Notes: generated by a model not told the origin, from the sequence alone. DNA of 64,000 nt from Bauldia sp965232525 (GCF_965232525.1 NZ_OZ246980.1:2976001-3040000); one strand, 5' to 3'; positions 32,619 to 41,940 are shown, counted from the first letter of the stretch. Made by a program: numbers and translations.

Positions 32619-33563
32619 CTACCGTCCCATCGCTGCCGCTTCGATGGCAACTCGCCGCTGCAAGGGGCCGGCGGTCAGCTCCATCGCCCCCTGGAACGCC
32701 AAGAGCTGCCCGGTCTCGTCGTCGTAGGTGGCGCTGAACCGCTGCCACATACGCCCGTCCGCCTCGATTGTCGCAAGGGTATCGTCGTTGTCCGGGTTGA
32801 TGCGGGCCAATCGATCGCGCAGCGGCTCCAGCACCGCACGCAGCGATTCCGTGGCCGGCACGCCCAGCCACTGAACGGTGACACTGTCGGGTAGCGGCGA
32901 CCGTGGCAGGAGATCGAACGACCAGCGTCCGCGAGCATTGGCGAAACCCGGAATGGCGGCATCTCGCGCTTCCGCGGCGCGGCGTTCCGGCGGATCGAAG
33001 GCAACCATCCGCCCCGGTGCGCTGATCACCAGCGGGCGGGCGAAAACCTGGACCGCGCTCTCCGCGTCAATGTCGGGGAGGAAAGTACGGGCGGTTTCCA
33101 CCAGGGTTTCGTCGTCGCCGGCGAGCCTCACCGCCTTGTCGATCAGCGGCTGGCGGAGATTGTCCCAGTTGGACACCGACACCAGGGCCCCCTGGTCGGT
33201 CATCTCCAGTTCGGCGGTCATGCCATCGATTGCCAGCAACAGCAGGCTGTCGAAGTCGGGCGGCGCCAGCACCCGTTGGCGGTTCACCGTCACATTGGTG
33301 CGCTGATTGCGGACTTCGGCCAGAAAACGGTCGTCCTGCCGTTCGGTGACCCTGAGTTCGAGTTCGTAATCGACGCTGACCACCGGATCCGGACGCCGGT
33401 CGTTGGCGGTGACCCGCAGATATCGGACGTTCAATGTGGTGGATTCGCCGATCGCCGGGTCGTAGGGGATCGTCGACGGCGCCGCCGATGCCGGCACGAC
33501 CGCACCGGAAACGAGGCAGAAAACCGCCGAAACGGCGGTCGCGACGGCTGTTCGGGTGGGCAT
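32619..33563 (-). CDS. Secreted protein of unknown function
   Basis: The protein has 314 residues with a signal peptide (MPTRTAVATAVSAVFCLVSGAVVPASA, cleavage near 27). The mature domain alternates short polar strands and helices without cysteines or recognisable motifs. It includes a segment rich in charged residues (VTERQDDRFLAEVRNQRTNV). I do not recognise it. It lies 17 bases upstream of the DUF4126 gene on the same strand, so the two may be cotranscribed. It diverges from the LysM/LytM lipoprotein gene. Confidence 0.7.
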   Translation of the reverse strand: MPTRTAVATAVSAVFCLVSGAVVPASAAPSTIPYDPAIGESTTLNVRYLRVTANDRRPDPVVSVDYELELRVTERQDDRFLAEVRNQRTNVTVNRQRVLAPPDFDSLLLLAIDGMTAELEMTDQGALVSVSNWDNLRQPLIDKAVRLAGDDETLVETARTFLPDIDAESAVQVFARPLVISAPGRMVAFDPPERRAAEARDAAIPGFANARGRWSFDLLPRSPLPDSVTVQWLGVPATESLRAVLEPLRDRLARINPDNDDTLATIEADGRMWQRFSATYDDETGQLLAFQGAMELTAGPLQRRVAIEAAAMGR

Positions 33564-33752
33564 GTGGTGAGGGTCCTTGTCGGTCGGTCGCGCCGGTTGT
33601 TGGTTAACCTTCTGGCGGATTTAGGGCGGGGGCGACGGCAACTCAGCTCGCGAATCGTCAGGTAATTGCCGCTTCGTCCGATCCTTAAATCTTTTGTCAA
33701 CGTTACCGGTGTCTACTCACTCTTGATCACGAGTTTGAGTGCGAGTTGTGTC

Positions 33753-35048
33753 ATGCGTAACCGAGTTTCCGCGCGCCGTAGCCGTCTTCTGGGTCAGGCG
33801 GTCTGTGTTGTGGCGCTCGCGGGCGTAGCGGCGGCGTGCAGCGCTGACGCGACCCGTGTCAGAGAGCCGCTGTTCACCGGCTCGACCCCCAATCAACGTG
33901 CGATCATCGGCAACGCGCAGCCGACACCGGCGATGCCGGTCGGCACGGCCGTGGCCGGCACAAATCTCCCGCCGCCGCAAACGGCCGGCGGACCGATCAA
34001 CCTCGCCGGCGGGGCGCCCGGCGGAACCTGGTCGGCGGTTGGCGGTCAGGTCGTCACCGTCGGTCCGGGCGAGTCGCTGGATACGCTGGCGTTGAAGTAT
34101 GGCGTGCCCTCGTCGGAGATTGCCCGCGCTAACGCGATTTCCAGCCCGTCCCAGATCACGCCCGGCCGTACCATCGTCATCCCGCGCGCGTCGCAGACAG
34201 CCTTCGCGACACCGCAGTCGGGCTCCGCCGCCGCACCGGCCGTACAGCCGCAACCGGCTGCAGCGGGCGGGACCCACGTGGTCCAGTCGGGCCAGACGCT
34301 CTACAGCATTTCGCGCATGCACGGGATCAGCGTCGACAGCCTGATCGCCGCAAATGCACTGTCTGGTCAGATCATCCGCACCGGCCAGACGCTCACCATT
34401 CCGGCTGGCGGCGTGCCGCAGACAACCACGCAGGTCGCGTCCCTGACCCCCGGTCCGGGCGCCGCGCCGAAACCGCTCGGCACCCTCAAGGTCGATGCCA
34501 ATGGCACACCGGCGCCCGCCAACGCGGTTGCCGCACCGCCGCGGGTCATTGACGGAGCAGCCGCGCCGGCGCCTGCCGAACTCCCGGTCGTTCCGGCCAA
34601 AGCCGTGGCGCCGCTCGAGCCTGCGCCCGCCGCGCCTGTCGAGGCGGTCGATCCGCCCTCGGCCGACGGTACATCGTTCCGCTGGCCGGTCCGTGGCCGG
34701 ATCATCTCCGGCTTCGGCACCAAGGCAGATGGCGAGCGCAACGACGGCATCAACCTTGCCGTGCCGGCCGGAACGTCGGTGAAAGCCACCGAGGCCGGAA
34801 CCGTGATCTATTCCGGCAACGAGCTCGCCGGCTACGGCAATCTCGTGCTGATCCGCCACGCGGACGGCTGGGTGTCGGCCTATGCCCACAACGACCAGGT
34901 CAAGGTTCAGCGCGGTGACGCGGTCAAGCGTGGCCAGACGATCGGCACGGCCGGGACCACCGGTTCGGTTTCCTCGCCGCAGGTCCACTTCGAGCTGCGC
35001 AAGGGCGCCAAGCCGGTCAACCCGATGGACTACCTGTCGAGCAGCTAA
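33753..35048 (+). CDS. LysM/LytM (M23-like) envelope lipoprotein, NlpD/EnvC-type, degenerate active site
   Basis: The protein has about 431 residues from ATG 33753. A lipoprotein-type leader ends in VAAAC, followed by two LysM peptidoglycan-binding repeats (about 95-140 and 175-220), an Ala/Pro-rich linker and a C-terminal LytM domain (about 305-428). In active M23 enzymes the zinc site reads HxGxD; here the corresponding stretch is NDGIN, while YAHND and VHFEL retain histidines. Loss of the first two ligands marks it as an amidase activator like NlpD/EnvC rather than an endopeptidase. Its stop interlocks with that of the convergent ATPase gene (CTAA). Confidence 0.85.
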   Translation: MRNRVSARRSRLLGQAVCVVALAGVAAACSADATRVREPLFTGSTPNQRAIIGNAQPTPAMPVGTAVAGTNLPPPQTAGGPINLAGGAPGGTWSAVGGQVVTVGPGESLDTLALKYGVPSSEIARANAISSPSQITPGRTIVIPRASQTAFATPQSGSAAAPAVQPQPAAAGGTHVVQSGQTLYSISRMHGISVDSLIAANALSGQIIRTGQTLTIPAGGVPQTTTQVASLTPGPGAAPKPLGTLKVDANGTPAPANAVAAPPRVIDGAAAPAPAELPVVPAKAVAPLEPAPAAPVEAVDPPSADGTSFRWPVRGRIISGFGTKADGERNDGINLAVPAGTSVKATEAGTVIYSGNELAGYGNLVLIRHADGWVSAYAHNDQVKVQRGDAVKRGQTIGTAGTTGSVSSPQVHFELRKGAKPVNPMDYLSSS

Positions 35049-35974
35049 GGCTGCGCCTCACCCTCATCGAGAGTTTTGCCGAGCCGTCCGGCCAGGTCCT
35101 GGATGAACTGCCAGGCCACCCGGCCGGAGCGGGCACCCCGTGTGGTGGACCATTCCAGCGCATCCCGCCGCAGGTCGTCGTCGAGCGAACCAAGTCCGTA
35201 GTGGTCGAGATATCCGGCGACCATCGCCAGATACTCGTCCTGGCTACACTGGTGAAAGCCGAGCCACAGACCGAACCGGTCGGATAGCGACACCTTCTCC
35301 TCGACCGCCTCGCCGGGATTGATCGCCGTCGAGCGCTCGTTCTCCATCATGTCGCGCGGCAGAAGGTGACGGCGGTTCGAAGTGGCATAGAAGACGACGT
35401 TAGCCGGACGGCCCTCGATGCCCCCCTCCAGCGCCGCCTTCAGCGACTTGTAGGACGTGTCCTCGGCGTCGAACGACAGGTCGTCGCAGAACAGGATGAA
35501 ACGATCGGGTGCGTCGCGAAGCCGCGCCATCAGCTCGGGCAGGGATTCAATTTCCTCACGGTGAATCTCGACGAGTTTCAGTTTGGCGCCCGCCGGGGAT
35601 CCGCTGACTGTCGCGTGAGCCGCTTTGATCAGGGAGCTCTTGCCCATGCCGCGGGCGCCCCACAACAACACGTTGTTGGCCGGCAGACCGGTGGCGAACC
35701 GTTCGGTGTTCTCCAGAAGTTGGTCGCGCATCCGGTCGATGCCCTTGAGCAGCCCTAATGGCACGCGGTTGACCCGCGCGACCGGCTGCAGCCGGCGATC
35801 CTCGGCGTGCCAGACGAACGCGTCGGCGGCAGTGAAATCGATGGGCGGCGGCTCCGCCGGAACGGCGCGGGCGAAGAGGCGGACCAACTGGTCGAGTTTC
35901 GCGGCGATTGCGCTGTTTTCGGTCTCTGGCAAGGGCGGTCCCTGATATCGGATCGGGCGGGCGCTGGTTAGCAT
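35045..35974 (-). CDS. DUF815-type AAA ATP-binding protein
   Basis: The 309-residue P-loop protein has Walker A GARGMGKSS (106-114) and a Walker B-like strand in RFILFCDDLSF, with sensor-like YATSNRRHLLP. The family is widespread, often annotated as an AAA-family ATPase of unknown role, and in alphaproteobacteria is frequently found beside yajC/secDF and an NlpD-like gene, as here. Single-copy cytoplasmic protein with no membrane segment. Its exact process is not established. Confidence 0.82.
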   Translation of the reverse strand: MLTSARPIRYQGPPLPETENSAIAAKLDQLVRLFARAVPAEPPPIDFTAADAFVWHAEDRRLQPVARVNRVPLGLLKGIDRMRDQLLENTERFATGLPANNVLLWGARGMGKSSLIKAAHATVSGSPAGAKLKLVEIHREEIESLPELMARLRDAPDRFILFCDDLSFDAEDTSYKSLKAALEGGIEGRPANVVFYATSNRRHLLPRDMMENERSTAINPGEAVEEKVSLSDRFGLWLGFHQCSQDEYLAMVAGYLDHYGLGSLDDDLRRDALEWSTTRGARSGRVAWQFIQDLAGRLGKTLDEGEAQP

Positions 35975-36139
35975 GCCGCTGCGGCGACGGCCAGTAAGCG
36001 GGTTAATGCCGCCATTGCCCGTTCCAAAGGCGGAGCCGGCAGCCTATATCGTTTGCATTGATGGGCGGCCCGGCTATAGTCCGCGCCGTTTCGAAGCAGA
36101 TTTTCCGGCCGGCGGCGCCGGCCCCGCAGGAGTTCAAGC

Positions 36140-36472
36140 ATGCTGATTTCCCCCGCTTACGCCCAGGCCGGTGGTGCCGGCGGCGGAGACCTGATCTTCA
36201 GCCTGCTGCCGTTCATCCTGATCTTCGTGATCATGTATTTCCTGATCATCCGGCCACAGCGGCAGCGGCAGAAGCGGCACCAGGAGATGGTGGCCAATCT
36301 GCGCCGTGGCGACACGATCGTCACCTCCGGTGGCCTCATCGGCAAGGTCGCCAAGGTGGTCGACGACAGCGAGTTACAGATCGATCTCGCCGAAAACGTG
36401 CGCGTCCGTCTGTCCCGCGGCATGGTCGCCGAAGTCCGCTCAAAGAGTGAGCCGGTAAAGGAGAGTGAATGA
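36140..36472 (+). CDS. yajC: Preprotein translocase subunit YajC
   Basis: The protein has 110 residues with one N-terminal membrane span (about 18-38, FSLLPFILIFVIMYFLIIRPQ) followed by a basic, cytoplasmic domain with the conserved GDTIVTSGGLIGKV turn. It joins SecD and SecF in the complex that assists SecYEG and YidC. GGAG lies seven bases before ATG 36140. It leads the yajC-secD-secF run. Confidence 0.95.
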   Translation: MLISPAYAQAGGAGGGDLIFSLLPFILIFVIMYFLIIRPQRQRQKRHQEMVANLRRGDTIVTSGGLIGKVAKVVDDSELQIDLAENVRVRLSRGMVAEVRSKSEPVKESE

Positions 36473-36519
36473 CCCGCCGTTTGTGCGGTGAACCGGCGCG
36501 CGAGGCCGAATAGTCAATC

Positions 36520-38124
36520 ATGCTGATCATCGCGCGCTGGAAGGTCATCCTGATTCTGCTGGTGATTGCCGGCGGGATTCTGGCGGTGATCCCCAACTTC
36601 TTCACCCGCGAGGAAGTCAATTCCTGGCCGGGGTTCCTGCCCAAGAACCGGATCGTCCTCGGTCTCGATCTTCAGGGTGGCGCCTATCTGCTCTACGAAG
36701 TCGACCGGGAGGACTACACCGCCAAGCGTCTCCAGAACCTGGTCGGCGAGGTCCGCCGGGCGATGCTGGAAGCGCCGCGGATCGGTTACACCGGTCTCGG
36801 CGTCCAGGGCGATGGCGTCCAGTTGCGCATCCGCGATCCGGCCCAGATCGACATCGCACGCGAGCGGCTGGAGCAACTGCGTAATCCGATGGCATCGAAC
36901 CTCCTCGGCGGCGGCGCGGTCGATGAATTCGAGCTGACGGTGTCCGGCGACGGGGTGATGCGGCTGAGCTTCTCCGCCGACGGCCTCGCCCAGCGCATTC
37001 GTGGCATCGTCCAGCAGTCGATGGAGGTGATCAGCCGCCGGATCGATGAGCTCGGCACGACCGAGCCGAGCATCCAGCGCCAGGGCGAGGACCGGATCCT
37101 GGTCGAGGCGCCGGGTCTTGGCGATCCGGAGCGGTTGAAGGCCATCGTCGGCCAGACCGCGGCTCTGACCTTCCACATGGTTCGCGAGGCGATCTCCAGC
37201 GACGCGGTCACCAGCCCGCCCGCGGGAACCATCATCCTGCCGTCGGTCGATGAACCCGGTCTATCCTATATCCTCGATGCCTCGGCGCTGATGTCGGGTG
37301 AGGACCTGGCCGACGCTCAGGCGGCGTTCGAGCAGCAGACCAACCAGCCGGTGGTCTCCTTCCGGCTCACCACCTCCGGCGGGCGGACGTTCGCGGAGGT
37401 AACCGCCGCCAATGTCGGCCGCCAGTTCGCCATCGTTCTCGATGACGAGGTGATCTCGGCCCCGGTGATCCAGGAACCGATCCCCGGCGGAACCGGCCAG
37501 ATCAGTGGCAACTTCACCGTTCAGACCGCTAACGACCTGGCGATTCTGCTGCGCGCCGGTTCGCTGCCTGCCAAGTTGACGATCCTTGAGGAGCGGAGCG
37601 TCGGGCCAGGCCTCGGCGCCGACTCGATCGAGGCCGGTGAGATCGCCGCGGTCATCGGCGCCATCGCTGTCGGTGTGTTCATCTTCCTGGTTTATGGCCT
37701 GTTCGGCCTGCTCGCCAATCTGGCGGTCATCGTCAACGTCGTCCTGATCTTCGCGGTGCTGACGACGCTGGGGGCGACGCTGACGTTACCCGGAATCGCC
37801 GGCATCGTGCTCACCATCGGTACCGCGGTCGACTCCAATGTGCTGATCTATGAGCGCATCCGGGAGGAGGCGCGCCAGGGTCGCTCGGCGATTGCCGCGA
37901 TCGATCTCGGCTTCAAGCGCGCGCTCGGCACGATTCTCGACGCTAACATCACGACTTTGATCGCGGCTCTGGCCCTGCTGTTGCTGGGGTCCGGACCGAT
38001 CCGCGGTTTCGCGATCACCTATGCGATCGGGATCGCGACGACGATTTTCACCGCCTTCACCTTCACGCGTTTGCTGGTGGCGTTCTGGTACGACCGGACG
38101 CGACCGGCGAAGATCGCGTTTTAG
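36520..38124 (+). CDS. secD: Protein translocase subunit SecD
   Basis: The 534-residue RND-type membrane protein uses the proton-motive force to finish protein export. A first span (about 8-26) is followed by the D1 motif LGLDLQGGAYLLYEV, a large periplasmic P1 domain, and five C-terminal spans with the SecD core FGLLANLAVIVNVVLIFAVL and TAVDSNVLIYERIREE. Length and motifs are normal. It is separated by 18 bases from secF. Confidence 0.95.
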   Translation: MLIIARWKVILILLVIAGGILAVIPNFFTREEVNSWPGFLPKNRIVLGLDLQGGAYLLYEVDREDYTAKRLQNLVGEVRRAMLEAPRIGYTGLGVQGDGVQLRIRDPAQIDIARERLEQLRNPMASNLLGGGAVDEFELTVSGDGVMRLSFSADGLAQRIRGIVQQSMEVISRRIDELGTTEPSIQRQGEDRILVEAPGLGDPERLKAIVGQTAALTFHMVREAISSDAVTSPPAGTIILPSVDEPGLSYILDASALMSGEDLADAQAAFEQQTNQPVVSFRLTTSGGRTFAEVTAANVGRQFAIVLDDEVISAPVIQEPIPGGTGQISGNFTVQTANDLAILLRAGSLPAKLTILEERSVGPGLGADSIEAGEIAAVIGAIAVGVFIFLVYGLFGLLANLAVIVNVVLIFAVLTTLGATLTLPGIAGIVLTIGTAVDSNVLIYERIREEARQGRSAIAAIDLGFKRALGTILDANITTLIAALALLLLGSGPIRGFAITYAIGIATTIFTAFTFTRLLVAFWYDRTRPAKIAF

Positions 38125-38142
38125 CCCGCGCGGACCGACACG

Positions 38143-39120
38143 ATGCGCCGACTTCGCCTGATCCCGGACGATACGCACTTCCGCTTCATGTGGCTGCGGC
38201 GGTTCGCGTTTCCGCTGTCGATCGTGTTGTCGATCATCTCCGTTGCCGCCTTCATCCTGATCGGTCCGCAATACGGCATCGACTTCCGCGGCGGCACGTT
38301 GATGGAGCTGAAGCCGACATCGGAACAGACGACCGTCGGCAGTATCCGCTCGACCCTGGACGCGCTCAACTTCGGCGATGTTCAGGTTCAGGAGGTCACC
38401 GACATCACCTCCGGGACTAACATCCTGGTCCGCATCCAGCAGCAGCCGGGTGGTGACGAGGCCCAGCAGCGGGTGGTGACCGACGTCCGCGCCGCCTTGG
38501 GGGACACGGTCGAGTTCCGACGAATCGAGGTGGTCGGACCGCGGGTCTCCGGCGAACTCGCCTACAACGGCACGATCGCCATGCTGCTCGCGATGACCGG
38601 GATCCTGATTTACATCTGGTTCCGGTTCGAGTGGCAGTTCGCGGTTGGTGCGATCATCTGTACCGCGCACGACGTGCTGATGACGCTCGGCTTCTTCACG
38701 CTGTTCCAGCTCGAGTTCAATCTGTCGAGTATCGCGGCGCTGCTCACCATTGTCGGCTACTCGCTGAACGACACCGTGGTCGTCTACGACCGGATTCGCG
38801 AGAACTTACGAAAATTCAAGAAGATGCCGTTGACCGAGCTGATCGACCGCTCCGTAAACGAGACGTTGGCACGTACGATCACCACCTCGACGACGACGCT
38901 GCTCGCGCTGCTCGCCTTGCTCATTTTCGGCGGCTCGGTGATCCGCTCGTTTGTCGCTGCGATGATGTTCGGCATCGTGATCGGCACTTATTCGTCGATC
39001 TTCATCGCCGCGCCGCTGCTCATCTACTTCAAGCTCCGCCCGGGCGCCCTGTCGCCGGACGAGGACAAGCCCGCCGGCCCGACCGGCAGCGAGAAGCCGG
39101 CGACCGAGTCGGAAACGTAA
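38143..39120 (+). CDS. secF: Protein translocase subunit SecF
   Basis: The 325-residue partner of SecD has the SecF signature YGIDFRGGTLMELKP after the first span, and the core membrane motif YSLNDTVVVYDRIRENL. Six membrane spans are expected, followed by a short polar C-terminal tail rich in Pro, Glu and Ser. The stop is four bases before the GTG of the next gene, continuing the operon. Confidence 0.95.
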   Translation: MRRLRLIPDDTHFRFMWLRRFAFPLSIVLSIISVAAFILIGPQYGIDFRGGTLMELKPTSEQTTVGSIRSTLDALNFGDVQVQEVTDITSGTNILVRIQQQPGGDEAQQRVVTDVRAALGDTVEFRRIEVVGPRVSGELAYNGTIAMLLAMTGILIYIWFRFEWQFAVGAIICTAHDVLMTLGFFTLFQLEFNLSSIAALLTIVGYSLNDTVVVYDRIRENLRKFKKMPLTELIDRSVNETLARTITTSTTTLLALLALLIFGGSVIRSFVAAMMFGIVIGTYSSIFIAAPLLIYFKLRPGALSPDEDKPAGPTGSEKPATESET

Positions 39121-39124
39121 GTCA

Positions 39125-39511
39125 GTGGCTCCGCCCGGCATCGAGGTCCGCGCCGCGCACTATCCGGGACGCGCGCCAATCGATGCTTACGGCAATGGCG
39201 GCTTCCGGTTCGCCGATATGTCCCACCGCGGATCGATTCTCTGCCTGCCGAGCGGCATCCATGGCTGGGACACGCCCGAACCGGTCGATGCCGCGAGCCT
39301 CGCCAAGGTTTTCGCTGAAGCCGATGCGATCGACGTGCTGCTGGTCGGGATGGGCGCGGAGATCGCTTTCTTGGACTCGGACCTGAAGGCGCGGCTGCGC
39401 GAGGCCGGCATCGTCGCCGATGCCATGTCGACCGGCGCCGCCGTGCGTACCTACAACGTGCTGGTCGCCGAGGACCGGCCGGTCGCCGCGGCACTGATCG
39501 CGGTGGACTGA
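39125..39511 (+). CDS. Mth938-like domain protein (DUF498)
   Basis: The protein has 128 residues from GTG 39125. A Rossmann-like three-layer fold is expected from IDAYGNGGFRFADMSHRGS, then LLVGMGAEI and EAGIVADAMSTGAAVRTYNVL, the pattern of human NDUFAF3 relatives. Eukaryotic homologues are complex I assembly factors. The next gene is an NDUFAF6-like squalene synthase homologue, so the pair recalls two mitochondrial complex I assembly factors side by side. Confidence 0.85.
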   Translation: MAPPGIEVRAAHYPGRAPIDAYGNGGFRFADMSHRGSILCLPSGIHGWDTPEPVDAASLAKVFAEADAIDVLLVGMGAEIAFLDSDLKARLREAGIVADAMSTGAAVRTYNVLVAEDRPVAAALIAVD

Positions 39512-39538
39512 AGCACGACGCATCCATATCTCAGGCCC

Positions 39539-40369
39539 ATGGACATCGCCGCCCACTGCGCTGCGATCGTGCGGGCCGGAAACCGCGACCGCTACGTCGC
39601 TGATCTGCTGGCCCCCGATGATCGCCGCAACGACCTCATGGCGCTCCACGCCTTCGACATCGAGGTTTCGACCATCCGCGCCAAGGTCACCGAGCCGACG
39701 CTCGGCGAGATCCGACTGGAATGGTGGCGACAGGCGCTGCGCGGCGACCATGGGGGTCATCCGGTCGCGTCAACCCTGGCGGAAACCATTGCGCGCTACC
39801 GCTTGCCGATCGCGGCTTTCGACAATCTTCTGCAGGCGCGGGTGTTCGACCTTTACGACGATCCGATGCCGTCGATCGGCGATCTCGAAGGCTATGCTGG
39901 CGATACCGCGTCCGCCGTCATTCAGCTCGGTGCGCTGATCCTTGCCGGCGGCGACGACCCCGGATCGGCCGAGGCAGCCGGTTTTGCCGGTGTCGCCCTG
40001 ACCATCGTCGACATCATCGCCCATCTGCCCCAAACCGTCGCGCGTGGCCAATGCCTGCTGCCGGCCGACGCGTTGGCGCGCGAGGGGATCAAGCCGGAGG
40101 AGCTGCGCGCGGGTGAGACCCCGGTGGGCGTGCGGTCGGTGGCGGGCGAGCTGGTGACAAGGGCTACGGATCGCTTCGCGGAGGCGCAGGACGCCGCCCG
40201 CGCCCTCGACCCGACGGTGCTGCCGGCCTTCCTGCCGGCGACGGTGGTTCCGCTCTACCTCAAACGGTTCGGCAATCCGAACCGTGACCCGCTGCGCGAT
40301 GATGTGACCATCAGTCCGCTCCGTCGCCAATGGGCGATCTGGCGCGCATCACGCCGCGGCAACTTCTGA
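39539..40369 (+). CDS. Squalene/phytoene synthase-family protein (NDUFAF6-like)
   Basis: The 276-residue helical protein belongs to the trans-isoprenyl diphosphate synthase (head-to-head) superfamily. It has the early segment RYVADLLAPDDRR and LEWWRQAL, but the Asp-rich DxxxD motifs needed for magnesium-diphosphate binding are not preserved. That matches NDUFAF6-type members, which act in complex I assembly, more than true carotenoid enzymes. No other carotenoid or hopanoid gene is near. It ends convergent with trmFO. Confidence 0.75.
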   Translation: MDIAAHCAAIVRAGNRDRYVADLLAPDDRRNDLMALHAFDIEVSTIRAKVTEPTLGEIRLEWWRQALRGDHGGHPVASTLAETIARYRLPIAAFDNLLQARVFDLYDDPMPSIGDLEGYAGDTASAVIQLGALILAGGDDPGSAEAAGFAGVALTIVDIIAHLPQTVARGQCLLPADALAREGIKPEELRAGETPVGVRSVAGELVTRATDRFAEAQDAARALDPTVLPAFLPATVVPLYLKRFGNPNRDPLRDDVTISPLRRQWAIWRASRRGNF

Positions 40370-40373
40370 TCGA

Positions 40374-41777
40374 TCACTCGGCCGCGACCGCGTCCGGCCG
40401 ACCGACCCAGCCGTCGAAGTCGGCAAGTGCCCGCGCGGATAGCGCCCGCTTCTTGGCTTTGCCGCGCTCGGGACCCTTCATCTTGACGCCCGGTTCGGGG
40501 ATCACCTCGATCGGCGGAAACAGACCGAAATTGACGTTCATCGGCTGGAACGATCGCTTACCCGGTTCGCTGGCGTCGCGGTGACCGCCGGTGATGTGAG
40601 CGAGGACCGCGCCGTGCGCCGTGGTCTGCGGCGGTGGGACGATCGTCTCGCCGAGACGTTCGGCCGCGGCGAAGCGGCCGGCCAGCAACCCCATCGCCGC
40701 CGACTCGACATAGCCCTCGCAGCCGGTGATTTGACCGGCGAAGCGCAGGCGCGGCTCCGCTTTCAGGCGCAGCGTGCGATCGAGCAGCTTGGGCGAGTCG
40801 AGAAAGGTGTTGCGGTGGAGGCCGCCGAGTCGCGCGAACTGCGCCTGTTCCAGCCCCGGGATCATGCGGAAGATGTCCGCCTGGACGCCGTAGCGCAGTT
40901 CGGTCTGGAAGCCGACCATGTTGTAGAGGGTGCCTAGCGCATTGTCTTGGCGGAGCTGGACGACCGCGCAGGGCTTCTCGTCCGGCTTGTGCCGGTTGGT
41001 CAGCCCGACCGGCTTCATCGGCCCGTGGCGAAGGGTCTCGCGGCCGCGGCGGGCCATCACCTCGATCGGCAGGCAACCTTCGAAATACGGGATGTTCTCC
41101 CAGTCGTGGTGCTTGTGCGGCTCGCCGGCGAGCAGGGCATCGATGAACGCTTCGTAAGCGTCGCGGTCGAGCGGACAGTTGATGTAATCCTTTCCCGTGC
41201 CGCCCGGCCCAACTTTATCGTAGCGGGACTGGAACCAGGCCACGTCCATATTGATCGTGTCGAAATGGACGATCGGCGCGATGGCATCGAAGAACGCCAG
41301 TGCTTCCGTATGCGTGCGGTCTTGAATCGCTTCGGCGAGCGCGGGTGAGGTCAACGGACCGGTGGCGACGATGACGTTGTCCCATTCGGCCGGTGGCAGG
41401 CCCGCGACCTCCGCTCGATCGACTGTGATCAGCGGCGCGGACTCGATGGCGTCGGTCACCGAAGCCGAGAAACCCTCCCGGTCGACGGCCAACGCGCCGC
41501 CTGCCGGAACCTGATGCCGGTCGGCCTGCGCCATGATCAGGGACCCGGCGCGGCGCAGTTCGGCGTGGAGCAAGCCGACGGCATTGGTCTCGGCATCGTC
41601 GGAGCGAAACGAGTTGGAGCAGACCAGCTCGGCGAGGCCGTCGGTCTGGTGCGCCTCGGTCGTGCGCACAGGCCGCATCTCATGGAGGATCACGGGAATG
41701 CCGCGGGCGGCAAGCTGCCAGGCGGCTTCCGACCCGGCGAGGCCGCCGCCGATCACGTGGACGGGTTCAGGTGCCAT
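40374..41777 (-). CDS. trmFO: Methylenetetrahydrofolate-tRNA-(uracil-5-)-methyltransferase TrmFO
   Basis: The 467-residue FAD enzyme methylates U54 in the T-loop of tRNA using methylenetetrahydrofolate. The N-terminal dinucleotide motif VIGGGLAGSEAAWQLA is followed by LHEMRP. Conserved downstream parts are LAELVCSNSFRSDDA, YINCPLDRDAYEAF, and the C-terminal FQPMNVNFGLFPP. Length is typical. It is used by Firmicutes and many alphaproteobacteria in place of TrmA. Confidence 0.93.
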   Translation of the reverse strand: MAPEPVHVIGGGLAGSEAAWQLAARGIPVILHEMRPVRTTEAHQTDGLAELVCSNSFRSDDAETNAVGLLHAELRRAGSLIMAQADRHQVPAGGALAVDREGFSASVTDAIESAPLITVDRAEVAGLPPAEWDNVIVATGPLTSPALAEAIQDRTHTEALAFFDAIAPIVHFDTINMDVAWFQSRYDKVGPGGTGKDYINCPLDRDAYEAFIDALLAGEPHKHHDWENIPYFEGCLPIEVMARRGRETLRHGPMKPVGLTNRHKPDEKPCAVVQLRQDNALGTLYNMVGFQTELRYGVQADIFRMIPGLEQAQFARLGGLHRNTFLDSPKLLDRTLRLKAEPRLRFAGQITGCEGYVESAAMGLLAGRFAAAERLGETIVPPPQTTAHGAVLAHITGGHRDASEPGKRSFQPMNVNFGLFPPIEVIPEPGVKMKGPERGKAKKRALSARALADFDGWVGRPDAVAAE

Positions 41778-41820
41778 GGCCGGGCACCCTAGTGGAGAGC
41801 GGAGGCCGCAGGCAAAAGAA

Positions 41821-41854
41821 AAACGCCCGCCGGGGAGGAGGTCGGCGGGCGTTT
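41821..41854 (-). terminator. Rho-independent terminator with CCTCCTCCC in its loop
   Basis: Read on the minus strand, AAACGCCCGCC and GGCGGGCGTTT form an 11-bp stem around a 12-base loop containing CCTCCTCCC, followed by TTCTTTTG. It ends the DUF1127/small RNA transcript. It could also act on trmFO-distal transcripts on the other strand, where a poly-A side gives the reverse hairpin. Confidence 0.8.
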
Positions 41855-41927
41855 CTCATAAGTGAGGTCGAAGTCAGGGAGGAGGAGACTTCGACCTCGT
41901 TCGTCCGGAGCGGGAGGAGGTGCTCCG
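41821..41927 (-). ncRNA. Cuckoo/CcsR-like small RNA: three hairpins each with a CCUCCUCCC loop
   Basis: Downstream of the DUF1127 stop (minus strand) three hairpins follow in series. They are CGGAGC/GCTCCG (41906-41927), the perfect 12-bp GAGGTCGAAGTC/GACTTCGACCTC (41864-41898), and the 11-bp terminator hairpin (41821-41854). All three present the same nonamer CCTCCTCCC unpaired in the loop (complement at 41912-41920, 41877-41885 and 41833-41841), although their stems are unrelated. In Rhodobacter and rhizobia the cuckoo/CcsR RNAs have this motif, occur behind DUF1127 genes and are processed from the shared transcript. The motif is complementary to Shine-Dalgarno-like GGAGG sequences. Confidence 0.8.
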
Positions 41928-41940
41928 AGGCGATTCTAGC

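Noticed and set aside
39539..40369. Phytoene or squalene synthase for carotenoid or hopanoid production.
   Set aside because: The Asp-rich diphosphate-binding motifs are not preserved, and no other isoprenoid gene lies nearby.
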